Shown in pieces: positions 8,593-17,369 of a stretch of DNA of 36,673 nt. Under the pieces are notes generated by a model, which saw only the letters and a list, made by a program, of their open reading frames with translations, was not told where the DNA came from and made no database searches. Numbering within the stretch: position 1 is the stretch's first letter; every line of letters starts with the position of its first letter. Source of the DNA: Nocardioides sp. IC4_145 (GTDB lineage: Bacteria > Actinomycetota > Actinomycetes > Propionibacteriales > Nocardioidaceae). A program made the translations under genes and the position numbers. The stretch spans positions 1 through 36,673 of the forward strand of contig NZ_JAANMS010000040.1 of assembly GCF_011250565.1 (NCBI RefSeq), given 5' to 3'.

Positions 8593-8631
8593 CGACGAGG
8601 GCCGCCCGATCCGATCGGGCGGCCCTCGTCG
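8593..8631. terminator. Very strong bidirectional terminator hairpin
   Basis: Perfect 18-bp stem (arms start CGACGAGGGCCGCC and end GGCGGCCCTCGTCG) with a 3-nt loop, between the convergent helicase and methyltransferase genes. Confidence 0.9.
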
Positions 8632-8637
8632 CGTCTG

Positions 8638-9377
8638 CTAGCCGGCAACCCGGCCCCGGACCAGGTGCTGCAAGCGCACCTCGTGGCCGGGCGCCACGCC
8701 GTGCCGGCGGTCGAGCTCGAGCAGCGCCTCCAGCGGGGTGATCGTGACGTCGGCCAGCCCGGCCTCGCGGAGCACGTCGGCCGTCGCCTCGATCGAGCCG
8801 GCCTGGGCGAGCGGGAGCGCGGCGCGCACCTCCTCGTCGTACGCCGTGGCGAAGGCGTCGATGCCGGTCTCGGCGCCCGCACCGATGCCCTCGGGGAACC
8901 ACGTGCTGTCGACGACCGCGACGACGCCACCGGGCCGCAGCAGCCGCATCCAACGGCGGACCGCGTCGACGGGCTCGCGCAGCGTCCACATGACGTACCG
9001 CCCGACGACCGCGTCGAAGGAGCCCGCCGGGAGGGCGGGGTCGACCGCGTCGCCGCGGAGGAACCGCGGCGGCCCGGCCGGGGCGTCCAGCGTCGCGGCG
9101 TGCTGGCGGGCGCGCTCGAGCATCCCCTCGGCGAGGTCGATGCCGACGACGCGGTGGCCGAGCCCGGCCAGCACGCAGGCGACGTGGCCGCTGCCGGTGC
9201 CGACGTCGAGCACGTCCGCGGGTGCCGGCGGCAGCGCGTCGGACCACACCTCCGCCCAGGCGCCTCGGTCGAGGTCGCGGCGCTCGGGCCGCTGCTGGTG
9301 GTCGTCGTACGCCGGCGCGCGCCCGGTCCAGTAGGCGTCGATGCGGTCCTGGACGGCGCTAGTGGTGGTCGGGGCGC

Positions 9378-9381
<4 letters not shown>
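8638..9381 (-). CDS. Class I SAM-dependent methyltransferase of the ABC operon
   Basis: 247 residues. Motif I is VLDVGTGSGHVA, followed by an acidic VVGIDLAEGML (motif post-I), GDAVDP, and FDAVVGRYVMW (motif II); LLRPGGVVAVVD is the usual motif III. It resembles UbiE/Methyltransf_11-type small-molecule methyltransferases. Its ATG overlaps the stop of the ATPase gene (ATGA), so it is translated with the transporter and is the last gene of that operon. This suggests it acts on the imported compound or on something made from it, but the substrate cannot be read from sequence. Confidence 0.9.
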
Positions 9382-10201
<820 letters not shown>

Positions 10202-10205
<4 letters not shown>

Positions 10206-11203
10206 CGCTCCATCTCCTGCACGCGATCCACGATCATCTCGAGCCCGGTCACCGACAGCGGGGTGGGCGGCTCGGTGAAGTTGAACAGCTGGGTGACCAG
10301 GCGACCCTCGCGCACGGCGGTCAGCTCCCCGGCGCCGGGGAGGTCGGTGACGGCCTGCTCCACCTCGGCCGGGTCGCCGTCGCCGTGGAGGAGGACGAGG
10401 ACGTCGGGGTCGCGGCCCAGCAGCTCCTCGAGCGTGACCTCGAAGACCCGCTCCTCGACGTCGTCGAAGACGTTCTCCAGGCCGGCGGCCTCGAGCTGGG
10501 GCTGGGCCATGCTGCGGGTGCCGTAGGCGTACGTCGTGCCGCCGCCGACGGTGGGGTAGAGCACGGCGGCGGTCAGGCCGGCCCCCTCGCCGACCCGCTC
10601 CTCGACGGCCGCCAGCCGCTCCTGGAGGTCGGCGACCGCGGCCTCGGCCTGCTCGATGCGGCCGAAGACCGTTCCGTAGGTGCGCATCTGGTCCTCGACG
10701 TCGTCGAAGCCGGGGTCGGCCAGCCCCTCGTCGCACAGTCCGGGCTCCTCGATGAGCGGGATGCCGACGGCGTCGAGCGAGTCGCGCGAGAGGTTGTCGA
10801 CCTCGCCGATGACCAGGTCCGGTTCCTGGCCGATGACGGTCTCGCGGGAGATCAGCAGGTGGCCGCTGCTGTCGGTGCGGTCGGTGAGCAGCGGGATCTC
10901 GTCGAGCTCGGCGAGGGTCGCGTCGTCGTAGTAGCCGGCGGGGTACTGCCCCGCCCGCGCCGTCACCCGGTCGAGCACGCCGAGCTCGCGGAGGAACGGC
11001 ACCGACGCGCTCTTGAGCAGGACGACCCGCTCGGGCTGGGCGGTGAACGTGACCTCGGCGCCGCAGTTCTCCACCGTCACCGGGTAGGCCCCGGCCTCGG
11101 CGCTCCCGGCGGCCGACGGCGCGTCGTCGGTGTCGCTCCCGCAGCCGGCGAGCAGCGCCGCGAGGGCAGTGGTGATCGCGAGGGCGAGTCGTGGCGTGCG
11201 CAT
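10202..11203 (-). CDS. ABC transporter substrate-binding lipoprotein (TroA/BtuF-like)
   Basis: 333 residues. The N-terminus has an Arg-containing start, a hydrophobic stretch and a lipobox LLAGC (Cys about residue 20), so it is an exported lipoprotein. The start ATG at 11203 has AAGGGG just upstream and follows the permease stop by 11 nt. Downstream, RVVLLKSASVPFLRELGVLDRV and EPDLVIGEV are typical of periplasmic-binding-protein class III (cobalamin/siderophore) domains, joined by a long helix. It resembles the group annotated as putative F420-0 transporter binding proteins; this finer assignment is from memory and uncertain. It delivers the ligand to the permease. Confidence 0.88.
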
Positions 11204-11214
11204 GCAGAGCCCCT

Positions 11215-12291
11215 TCAGGCGGTGGTGGCGTGGAGACGACGGACGAGGAGCAGCAGGAACGGCGCGCCGACGAGGCTGGTGATGATCCCGATCGGGATCT
11301 CCTGCGGCGCGAGGAGCACCCGGGCGACGACGTCGGCCCAGACCAGCAGCACGGCGCCCATGAGGGCGGCGACGGGCACGACGCGGACGTGGCGACCGCC
11401 GACGGCGCGGCGGGCGAGGTGGGGCACGACGAGGCCGACGAACCCGATGCTCCCGGACGCGGAGACGAGCACGCCGACGCACAGGGCGACCACGACCAGC
11501 AGGACGATGCGGAACCGGTCGGGCGAGGTGCCCAGCGCGTGCGCGGTCTCGTCGCCGAGCGCCAGGACGTCCAGACGGCGCCCCCAGCCGGTCAGCAGCA
11601 CCGCCGTGGCGAGGACGACGACGGCGACGATCGCGAGCGGCAGGTCCCACTGCGCCAGGCCGAGCGAGCCGAGCAACCAGAACATCACCGACCGGGCGCC
11701 CTCGGCCGAGCCGGAGGCGAAGACGAGGAAGCTGGTCGTGGCGTAGAGCGCGTAGCCGACCGCGACCCCGGCGAGCAGCAGCCGCACCGAGGTGACCCGC
11801 CCGGCCGAGCGCGCGACGGCGAGCACGAGCAGCGACGCCGCCAGCGCCCCCAGGAACGCGCTGGCCGGCAGCGCGTGCTTTCCGAACCCCGAGCCGAAGC
11901 CGAACAGGATCGCCGCGGCCGCGCCGCTGGACGCGCCCGAGTTCACGCCGAGCAGGTAGGGGTCGGCGAGCACGTTGCGGACCATCGCCTGGAGCGCGAC
12001 GCCGCAGACCGCCAGACCCGCCCCGACCAGCACGCCGAGGACGACGCGCGGCAGCCGCACCTGCCAGACGATCGCGTCCTGCGGCAGGGTCCACGTCACC
12101 TCCCCCGGCACCCCGAGGAGGTGGTGGCCGAGGACCCGCGCCACGGTGCCGGGAGGTACGCCGACCGCGCCGGCGCCGACGCCGACGACCACCGTCGCCG
12201 CCAGCAGCGCCGTCAGCCCGACGACCCACGCTGTCGTCCGGGCGGCCTGCGCCCGCTCGGCAGCGTGCAGGTCGACCACCCCCACGCTCAC
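11215..12291 (-). CDS. ABC transporter permease, FecCD/BtuC family
   Basis: 358 residues from GTG 12291, chosen because AAGGGGAGG (12297-12305) lies 5 nt upstream; the alternative GTG at 12312 has none. About ten membrane helices are visible. Family signatures include RLPRVVLGVLVGAGLAVCGV, ADPYLLGVNSGAS, FVGLVVPHLARR and a C-terminal PQEIPIGIITSLVGAPFLLLLV, where the coupling helix contacts the ATPase. It is a full-length BtuC-like subunit and would work as a homodimer with the ATPase and lipoprotein encoded downstream. The FWLLGSLGLAQW stretch is like members annotated as F420-0 permeases. It is the first gene of the four-gene operon and is preceded by an operator-like palindrome. Confidence 0.92.
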   Translation of the reverse strand: MSVGVVDLHAAERAQAARTTAWVVGLTALLAATVVVGVGAGAVGVPPGTVARVLGHHLLGVPGEVTWTLPQDAIVWQVRLPRVVLGVLVGAGLAVCGVALQAMVRNVLADPYLLGVNSGASSGAAAAILFGFGSGFGKHALPASAFLGALAASLLVLAVARSAGRVTSVRLLLAGVAVGYALYATTSFLVFASGSAEGARSVMFWLLGSLGLAQWDLPLAIVAVVVLATAVLLTGWGRRLDVLALGDETAHALGTSPDRFRIVLLVVVALCVGVLVSASGSIGFVGLVVPHLARRAVGGRHVRVVPVAALMGAVLLVWADVVARVLLAPQEIPIGIITSLVGAPFLLLLVRRLHATTA

Positions 12292-12303
12292 CGACGCCTC
12301 CCC

Positions 12304-12326
12304 TTGTTGCACATGACTTGCAACAA
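12304..12326 (-). promoter_or_regulatory. Operator-like palindrome before the ABC operon
   Basis: TTGTTGCA (12304-12311) and TGCAACAA (12319-12326) form a perfect 8-bp dyad with a 7-bp spacer. It is strikingly A+T-rich for this genome. It lies 12-35 bp before the permease start and overlaps its ribosome binding site, so a bound repressor would block transcription and the RNA hairpin could hide the site. A GATACC -10-like hexamer lies just upstream. Confidence 0.6.
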
Positions 12327-12365
12327 CGGTATCGGTGCAGGGTGCGGGCGGCCGGGCGGGGTGTC

Positions 12366-12391
12366 GGGGTCACCGGTTCACCGGTGACCCC
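12366..12391. terminator. Strong hairpin in the ldt-ABC intergenic region
   Basis: Perfect 11-bp arms, GGGGTCACCGG and CCGGTGACCCC, with a TTCA loop. It lies downstream of the L,D-transpeptidase gene and upstream of the ABC operon. It may terminate the former or form part of a structured leader of the latter. Confidence 0.6.
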
Positions 12392-12441
12392 CTCGCTTAC
12401 CGGGGCAGATCTTCCGTGGGATGCGAGGGACTACCCCGGTA
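12390..12441 (-). other. Possible RNA pseudoknot in the ABC operon leader
   Basis: Two interleaved complementary pairs are present: CCCTCGC (12390-12396) with GCGAGGG (12423-12429), and TACCGGGG (12398-12405) with CCCCGGTA (12434-12441). In RNA these would form an H-type pseudoknot or two exclusive helices. It matches no riboswitch consensus I know. The segment 12431-12442 is also a small DNA palindrome (CTACC-CC-GGTAG). Confidence 0.35.
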
Positions 12442-12513
12442 GGTGGCACGGCTGGGACAGATGGGGCGTCCTGGCCGCGGTCCGCGCGGGGGAACGGGAG
12501 GTGAGGCCAGGAG

Positions 12514-13200
12514 TCAGGCGGTGACGACGACCGTGGTGCCGAGCGGGGCGAACTCCCACAGCGCGATGGCGTCGACCCGGCGCTGCCGGATGCAGCCGTG
12601 GGACAGTGGGGTGCCGAGCTGGGCGACGGTCTGCACCTTCTTGCCGTCGTCGATCGGGATGTCGTGGAAGCCGATCGCGGCGCGCTCGCCGTGGGTGAAC
12701 CGGACGAAGTACTTCATCGTGCCGGAGTCGTCGATGCCGTAGGCCTGCTCCGACCGCGAGTACACGGCGTACGTGCCGGGGTCGAGGTTGTCCTCGACGC
12801 TGCCGGAGACCAGGTAGGTGCGGACGACCTTCTTCCGGCCCTCGACCAGCCACACCCGCTGGCGGCTCTCGCTGAAGACGACCCGCTTGCCGCGGCCGCT
12901 GCCGGGCGGGAGGGAGGTGTCCTCGCGCGGGTCGACGGGACGCTCCTCGGCCTCGGTCCCGAGCTCCGCCGCGCCGGACGCACCGGCGCGGGCGGACGAC
13001 GACGCCTCGTCAGCGGCCGGCGGCGCGGTGGCTTCCGGGTCGTGCGCGACCTCGGTGGCCACCGGTTCGGCGACGGACTCGGAGTCGGGCAGGACGCCGG
13101 TGCCGCCGAGGACGGCGACGGTGGTGACGGCGAGCGAGGCGGCCAGGGTGGCGATCCGGCCGTACCGCGGCCGGACCGGCGTGGCGCGGTGGCGGCCCAC
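12514..13200 (-). CDS. L,D-transpeptidase (YkuD domain), membrane-anchored
   Basis: 228 residues from GTG 13200, 1 nt past the ParA stop. After a basic start there is one hydrophobic segment (IATLAASLAVTTVAVLGGTGVL, about 14-35), then a 70-residue Ala/Glu/Pro-rich linker and the YkuD domain. The catalytic motif SHGCIRQ is intact, with the upstream conserved His in AIGFHDIP. Such enzymes make 3-3 crosslinks in peptidoglycan or attach proteins to it. It is therefore a cell-wall enzyme facing outside. It is probably cotranscribed with the ParA-like gene. A longer frame to 13551 runs inside parA and is not real. Confidence 0.9.
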   Translation of the reverse strand: MGRHRATPVRPRYGRIATLAASLAVTTVAVLGGTGVLPDSESVAEPVATEVAHDPEATAPPAADEASSSARAGASGAAELGTEAEERPVDPREDTSLPPGSGRGKRVVFSESRQRVWLVEGRKKVVRTYLVSGSVEDNLDPGTYAVYSRSEQAYGIDDSGTMKYFVRFTHGERAAIGFHDIPIDDGKKVQTVAQLGTPLSHGCIRQRRVDAIALWEFAPLGTTVVVTA

Positions 13201-13201
13201 G

Positions 13202-14014
13202 TCAGCCCTGGTCCCCGGCGCCCGTGGCGGCCTTCCCGCGCGTGCGGCTCGGCCGGGCGGCGCGCTCGACGAGGTTGGCGGCCACCTCGCGGTAGGCCTG
13301 GGCGCCTTTGCTGCTGCGGCTCGTGGCGAGGATCGACCGGCCGGCGGCCGGCGCCTCGGCGAACTTGATCGTCTTGGGGATCGGCGGCTCGACCACGTCG
13401 AGGGAGTAGGTCGCCGCGATGGTCTCGAGCACCGTGCGCGAGTGGTTCGTGCGGCCGTCGTACAACGTCGGCAGCACGCCCCACACCTCGAGCCGCTTGT
13501 TGGTGTAGCGGCGCACGTCGTGGACGGTGTCGAGCAGCTGGCCGACGCCACGGTGGGACAACGTCTCGCACTGCAACGGCACGAGCACGCCGTTCGCGGC
13601 GGTCAGCGCGGCGACGGTGAGGACGCCGAGCGATGGCGGACAGTCGAGCAGCACCCAGTCGTAGGCCCCGTCCAGGTCCTCGACGACGCCCTTCACCACG
13701 TGCTCGCGGCCGGTGCGCGTGAGCAGGTCGGCCTCGGCGCGGGCCAGCTCGATCGTGGCCGGCAGCAGGTCGACGCCGTCCTCGGTCGTGAGGATGACCT
13801 CGGTCGGGTCGGTGCCCCGGGTGAGCACCTGGTGCACCGAGACCTCGAGGTCCTCGGGGTCGATGCCGAGGGAGAACGTCAGGCACGCCTGCGGGTCGAG
13901 GTCGACCAGCAGCACGGAGTGCCCGAGCTCCGCGAGCGCCGCGCCCAGCGAGGCGACGGTGGTCGTCTTGGCGACGCCGCCCTTCTGGTTGGCGATCGCG
14001 AGTGTGGTGGTCAT
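13202..14014 (-). CDS. ParA/Soj-family ATPase
   Basis: 270 residues. The deviant Walker A KGGVAKTTT (11-19), DLDPQA, and DYDWVLLDCPPSLG-like Walker B (YDWVLLDCPPSLG) define the ParA/MinD class. The C-terminus (TRGKAATGAGDQG) is basic and Gly-rich. There is no parB or parS here, so it is an orphan ParA rather than the chromosome-segregation ParA. The syntenic M. tuberculosis gene is the Soj-related Rv3213c. The adjacency to an L,D-transpeptidase suggests, but does not prove, a role in positioning envelope machinery. Confidence 0.92.
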   Translation of the reverse strand: MTTTLAIANQKGGVAKTTTVASLGAALAELGHSVLLVDLDPQACLTFSLGIDPEDLEVSVHQVLTRGTDPTEVILTTEDGVDLLPATIELARAEADLLTRTGREHVVKGVVEDLDGAYDWVLLDCPPSLGVLTVAALTAANGVLVPLQCETLSHRGVGQLLDTVHDVRRYTNKRLEVWGVLPTLYDGRTNHSRTVLETIAATYSLDVVEPPIPKTIKFAEAPAAGRSILATSRSSKGAQAYREVAANLVERAARPSRTRGKAATGAGDQG

Positions 14015-14091
14015 CGTCGCTCATCATGCCCGAGACCGCGCTCCGGAACGGGTCGACACCGCTGTTGCGCGTGGCTGTTTCACTGACCCCC

Positions 14092-14850
14092 ATGCCCACC
14101 GCTCTCGTGACCGGCGCGACCGCCGGCATCGGCCACTCCTTCGCCCAGCAGCTCGCGGCCCGCGGGGACGACCTCGTGCTCGTCGCCCGCGACACCGCCC
14201 GGCTCGACGCCGTCGCGAAGGAGCTGACCGCCGCGCACGGCGTCGCGGTCGAGGTCCTTGCCGCGGACCTGGCCGACCGGGCCGGCATGGCCCTCGTGGA
14301 GGCGCGGCTGGCCGATCGCGACCGCCCGGTCGACCTGCTGGTCAACAACGCCGGGTTCGGCCTCAAGGAGCGGTTCCTCGACAACTCCGCCGACATGGAG
14401 ACCGCGATGCTCGACGTGCTCGTCACCGCCGTGCTGCGGCTGACCCACGCGGCGCTCGGACCGATGACCGAGCGCGGCCGGGGCGGCATCATCAACGTCT
14501 CCAGCGTGGCGTCGTACCTCCCGCGCGGCACCTACTCCGCCGCCAAGGCGTGGGTCAACAGCTTCTCGGAGTGGGCCGCGAACGAGTACCGCCCCCAGGG
14601 CGTCACGATCACCGCCCTCCTCCCCGGCTTCACCCGCACGGAGTTCCACGAGCGGATGGACGTCGGCCAGGACTCCGCGCCGTCGTTCCTCTGGCTCGAC
14701 GCCGACGAGCTGGTCCGCACCGCGCTCGCCGACCACGAGGCCGGGAAGGTCTTCTCCATCCCCAGCGCCCGCTACAAGGCGATCGCGACGCTGGCCCGCG
14801 CCGTGCCGAGCAGTGTCCTGCAGCGCTTCCAGTCGATGGGCCGCAAGTAG
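14092..14850 (+). CDS. Short-chain dehydrogenase/reductase (SDR)
   Basis: 252 residues from ATG 14092; a start at 14002 would add a non-conserved tail overlapping the parA start. Classical SDR features are the cofactor loop TGATAGIG (8-15), NNAGFG, the catalytic Ser-Tyr-Lys set (INVSSVAS... TYSAAKAW), and LLPGFTRTEFH. The AR after the first strand (LVLVARDTARL) suggests NADP(H) preference. Substrate is unknown; proteins of this type include acyl and dihydroxyacetone-phosphate reductases. It is a single gene divergent from parA and convergent with the PHP gene, with only 22 bp between stops. Confidence 0.9.
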   Translation: MPTALVTGATAGIGHSFAQQLAARGDDLVLVARDTARLDAVAKELTAAHGVAVEVLAADLADRAGMALVEARLADRDRPVDLLVNNAGFGLKERFLDNSADMETAMLDVLVTAVLRLTHAALGPMTERGRGGIINVSSVASYLPRGTYSAAKAWVNSFSEWAANEYRPQGVTITALLPGFTRTEFHERMDVGQDSAPSFLWLDADELVRTALADHEAGKVFSIPSARYKAIATLARAVPSSVLQRFQSMGRK

Positions 14851-14872
14851 CAGTCAGCCCATCCCGGAGCGC

Positions 14873-15760
14873 TCAGGGGCGGACGACGTCGGGCGGCGTG
14901 AGCCCCCGGGCCCGCGCGGCGTCGGCGGCGCGGGCGGCGGCGTCGACCAGCCGCGCGTACTGCTCCGGGTCGGTGGTGTTGCAGCCCAGCTCGTGGTCGA
15001 TCTTGCCGGTGCCGTGGTGGTCGCTGGAACCGGTGACGACGAGGTCCAGGTTCCGCGCGATCGCCCGCAGCTTGTCGCGGCTGGTCGACGTGTGGTCCTC
15101 GTGCTCGACCTCGATGCCGCTCAGCCCGGCCGACTGCAGCTCGGCCAGCTCCGGCTCGCCCGGCCACTCCCGCTGCGAGCGGCCCCACGGGTGGGCGACG
15201 ACGGTGACCCCGCCGGCCTCCGTCACGAGGCGGATGGTCTCGGCGAGCGGCGCGGCGTACCGGTCGACGTAGGCCGGCCTCCCCGCGCCGAGGTAGCGGT
15301 CGAACGCCTCGGTCCGGTCGCCGACCGCACCGACCGCGACGAGCGCGTCGGCGACGTGGGGCCGACCGGTGGCGGCGGTGCCGTCGGCGGCGCGGGCGAC
15401 GTCGGCGTTGGTGATCTCGATGCCCAGGGCGTGCAGCCGCTCGAGCATGTCGGGCACGCGGGCCTGCCGGCCCTCGAGGACACGGGTGAGCTGCTCGACG
15501 AGCGGCGGGTACGTCGGGTCGGGCAGGTAGGCGAGCAGGTGCACGCCGCGGCCCTGGTGGCGGGTGCTGACCTCCATGCCGCGGACCAGCTCGATGCCGA
15601 CCTCGTGGGCCGCGGCCTCGGCCTCGGCCCAGCCGTCGGCCGTGTCGTGGTCGGTGATCGCCAGGACGTCGAGCCCTGCGGCCGCCGCGGCACGGACCAG
15701 GTCACCCGGCGGCTGCGTGCCGTCGCTGGCGCGCGAGTGGGTGTGGAGGTCGATGCGCAC
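14873..15760 (-). CDS. PHP-domain phosphoesterase
   Basis: 295 residues from GTG 15760. The metal-binding motifs of the PHP superfamily are in order: DLHTHSRASDG (motif I), AITDHDTADG (motif II), RGMEVS (Glu of motif III region), VVAHPWG and SSDHHG. An insertion between motifs III and IV (about residues 95-165) is typical of the TrpH/YciV group, whose members are RNase AM or nucleoside 3',5'-bisphosphate phosphatases. Expected activity is therefore hydrolysis of phosphomonoesters or short RNAs. TACGGT lies 7 nt before the start, suggesting a leaderless message. Confidence 0.92.
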   Translation of the reverse strand: MRIDLHTHSRASDGTQPPGDLVRAAAAAGLDVLAITDHDTADGWAEAEAAAHEVGIELVRGMEVSTRHQGRGVHLLAYLPDPTYPPLVEQLTRVLEGRQARVPDMLERLHALGIEITNADVARAADGTAATGRPHVADALVAVGAVGDRTEAFDRYLGAGRPAYVDRYAAPLAETIRLVTEAGGVTVVAHPWGRSQREWPGEPELAELQSAGLSGIEVEHEDHTSTSRDKLRAIARNLDLVVTGSSDHHGTGKIDHELGCNTTDPEQYARLVDAAARAADAARARGLTPPDVVRP

Positions 15761-15767
15761 GGGACCC

Positions 15768-15773
15768 ACCGTA
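15768..15773 (-). promoter_or_regulatory. -10 box TACGGT, leaderless-type promoter of the PHP gene
   Basis: TACGGT on the minus strand, 7 nt, then GTG 15760. It lies inside the 35-bp gap behind the small zinc-ribbon gene. Confidence 0.5.
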
Positions 15774-15795
15774 GGGCGCGCCGCCGACGCCCGGC

Positions 15796-15981
15796 TCAAG
15801 GGCGGGGCGCGTCCGCGCCGCCGGCGTTGGTGGGGCAGCCGGGGTTGGTGCACACGCGCTCGTCGACGGTGCTGTCGTTGTCGCCGCGCACGGTGGCCTC
15901 CGCCGGGTCCTCGGTCGCCTCGTGGGCGCGCAGGCGCACCTCGGAGCCGCAGACGTCGCAGGGTCGGTTGTCCTGGTACAC
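15796..15981 (-). CDS. Small putative zinc-ribbon protein
   Basis: 61 residues with two Cys pairs, CDVC (residues 8-11) and CTNPGC (44-49), separated by an acidic segment. This is the layout of a single zinc ribbon. The start is GTG 15981; GAGGGTGGG about 12 nt upstream is a loose ribosome binding site. It lies in the same direction as DUF6758 upstream and PHP downstream. I recognise no named family. Reality is supported by the Cys pattern and the strand context; function unknown. Confidence 0.65.
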   Translation of the reverse strand: MYQDNRPCDVCGSEVRLRAHEATEDPAEATVRGDNDSTVDERVCTNPGCPTNAGGADAPRP

Positions 15982-16028
15982 GCCGGGCAGGTACCCACCC
16001 TCACCAGGGCGGGCTCAGCCGGACGGGC

Positions 16029-16679
16029 TCACCACGACGGGCGGGGGCCCCCGAACGCCATCTCGACCAGCGGCGGCCCCAGGCCGGACACGTCGCGCAG
16101 GATCCAGTCGTCGCGCAGCAGGAGCATCGCCGAGGCCGGCCGCATGACGATCCACAGCCACCGGCCGTGCGCCTCGCCGGCCACCACCGAGCGGTCCCAC
16201 TCCCCCGTCGCCGCGCTCGTCGAGACCGGCCACAGGCTGACGGACTGGTTGTCCAGGCGGACCTTGACCGACGGTGGGCCGTCGCCGACCTCGGGTCCGG
16301 GATCGAGGTACGTCGTGCCGGCGCAGCGCGCGCCCAGGCCGGTGCCGGCCTCCTCCGCGACGACCAGCACGTCGACGGGCCCGTCGAGCTCGCTGGTGCC
16401 CGAGCAGCAGACCATGGTCGCCCGCGTCCGCGCCGGCTCGCTGCCGACCACGCCGAAGTCGGTGACCGACCAGCCGGGGCTCATCGGCCACGGGAGGAAC
16501 GTCGGGAACGACCCCGCCGTCCGCAGGTGGGCGACGAACCCGTCGTACGACGCCTCGTCGGGCCGCCACAACGGCTCGATCGTCCCGTGGTCGGGGCACG
16601 ACCAGCCGCCGTCGACGGCGGACCGAGCCACGGGGGTGGGACAGCGCGGGCAGCCGACCGAGAGCGACATGCCACCCAT
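16029..16679 (-). CDS. DUF6758-like conserved actinobacterial protein
   Basis: 216 residues. It opens with CPRCPTPV and then WSCPDHG, a four-ligand metal site (Cys-Cys-Cys-His/Cys), followed by PLWRPDEASYDGFVAHL. The rest is an alpha/beta domain with GWSVTDFG, GPVDVLVVAEEAGTGLGA and a hydrophobic GRWLWIVMRPASAMLLLRDDW near the end. This matches my memory of the DUF6758 family; function unknown. Two ATGs, 16679 and 16670, are both possible; the second is nearer the conserved Cys motif. It is followed by the zinc-ribbon gene 47 bp later. Confidence 0.8.
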   Translation of the reverse strand: MGGMSLSVGCPRCPTPVARSAVDGGWSCPDHGTIEPLWRPDEASYDGFVAHLRTAGSFPTFLPWPMSPGWSVTDFGVVGSEPARTRATMVCCSGTSELDGPVDVLVVAEEAGTGLGARCAGTTYLDPGPEVGDGPPSVKVRLDNQSVSLWPVSTSAATGEWDRSVVAGEAHGRWLWIVMRPASAMLLLRDDWILRDVSGLGPPLVEMAFGGPRPSW

Positions 16680-16702
16680 ATGCGCCGATCAGTGCGGGTC
16701 CG

Positions 16703-17260
16703 TCAAGCGTTCCAGCGCTCGACCACCGGCGTCTCACGCTCCCAGGCGAGCACCGACACCGTCGCCGTGCCCAGCTTGAGGTGGCGGCCGTCGGCGACGG
16801 GCAGGCCCAGCCACCGGGCGGCCAGCGCCCGCAGGCAGTGGCCGTGCGCGAAGACCAGCGTGCGGCCGTCGACCGCCCGCGCGCGCTCCACCACCCGGTC
16901 GAGCCGGGCCGAGACCTCCTCGGCGGACTCCCCACCCGGGCTCGGGTGGGTCCACACCGTCCACCCCGGCACGGTCTCGCGGATCTCCTCGGTGGTGATG
17001 CCCTCGTGGTCCCCGTAGGCCCACTCCACGAGGTCCTCGTCGACCTCGGCGTCGGGGAAGCCGGCGAGCTCAGCGGTACGTCGTGCCCGCTGCCGCGGGC
17101 TGGTGCGCACCACCGCGAACTCCGCCGGGTCCAGCCGCTCGGCCAGCGACCGGGCCACCTCCTCGCCCTCGGGCAGGAGGGGCAGGTCGGTCACCGACGT
17201 GTGCCGGTGGTCCCGGCTCCACTCGGTCTGCCCGTGCCGGACCAGCCACAGCTCGCTCAT
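16703..17260 (-). CDS. Histidine phosphatase family protein (GpmB-like)
   Basis: 185 residues from ATG 17260; a longer frame to 17434 overlaps the MFS gene and lacks homology. The phosphate pocket residues are present: LVRHGQTEWS (phospho-accepting His), RARRTAEL, Glu in EWAYGDHEG, and the second His in VFAHGHCLRAL. It is a phosphomonoesterase of the 2H family. M. tuberculosis Rv3214 (gpm2), near the ParA-like gene, is the probable counterpart. The substrate is not predictable. DUF6758 follows after 23 bp, so they may be cotranscribed. Confidence 0.92.
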   Translation of the reverse strand: MSELWLVRHGQTEWSRDHRHTSVTDLPLLPEGEEVARSLAERLDPAEFAVVRTSPRQRARRTAELAGFPDAEVDEDLVEWAYGDHEGITTEEIRETVPGWTVWTHPSPGGESAEEVSARLDRVVERARAVDGRTLVFAHGHCLRALAARWLGLPVADGRHLKLGTATVSVLAWERETPVVERWNA

Positions 17261-17369
17261 GCCGCGCAGGTTGCCAGGACGGGCCGCCCTCACTCGTCGC
17301 GCACGCGGACCGGTGGACCTGTCTCGCGTTCGGCCTCGCCGGCCCCGCTCGCCGTGCCAGAGTCGGCCC

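Noticed and set aside
12292..12513. Cobalamin riboswitch upstream of the BtuC-like permease
   Set aside because: Neither the B12 box nor the usual conserved core strings are present on the minus strand.
12514..13551. 345-residue version of the L,D-transpeptidase
   Set aside because: The N-terminal 117 residues would be translated from inside parA in another frame and look random; GTG 13200 directly precedes the basic/hydrophobic anchor.
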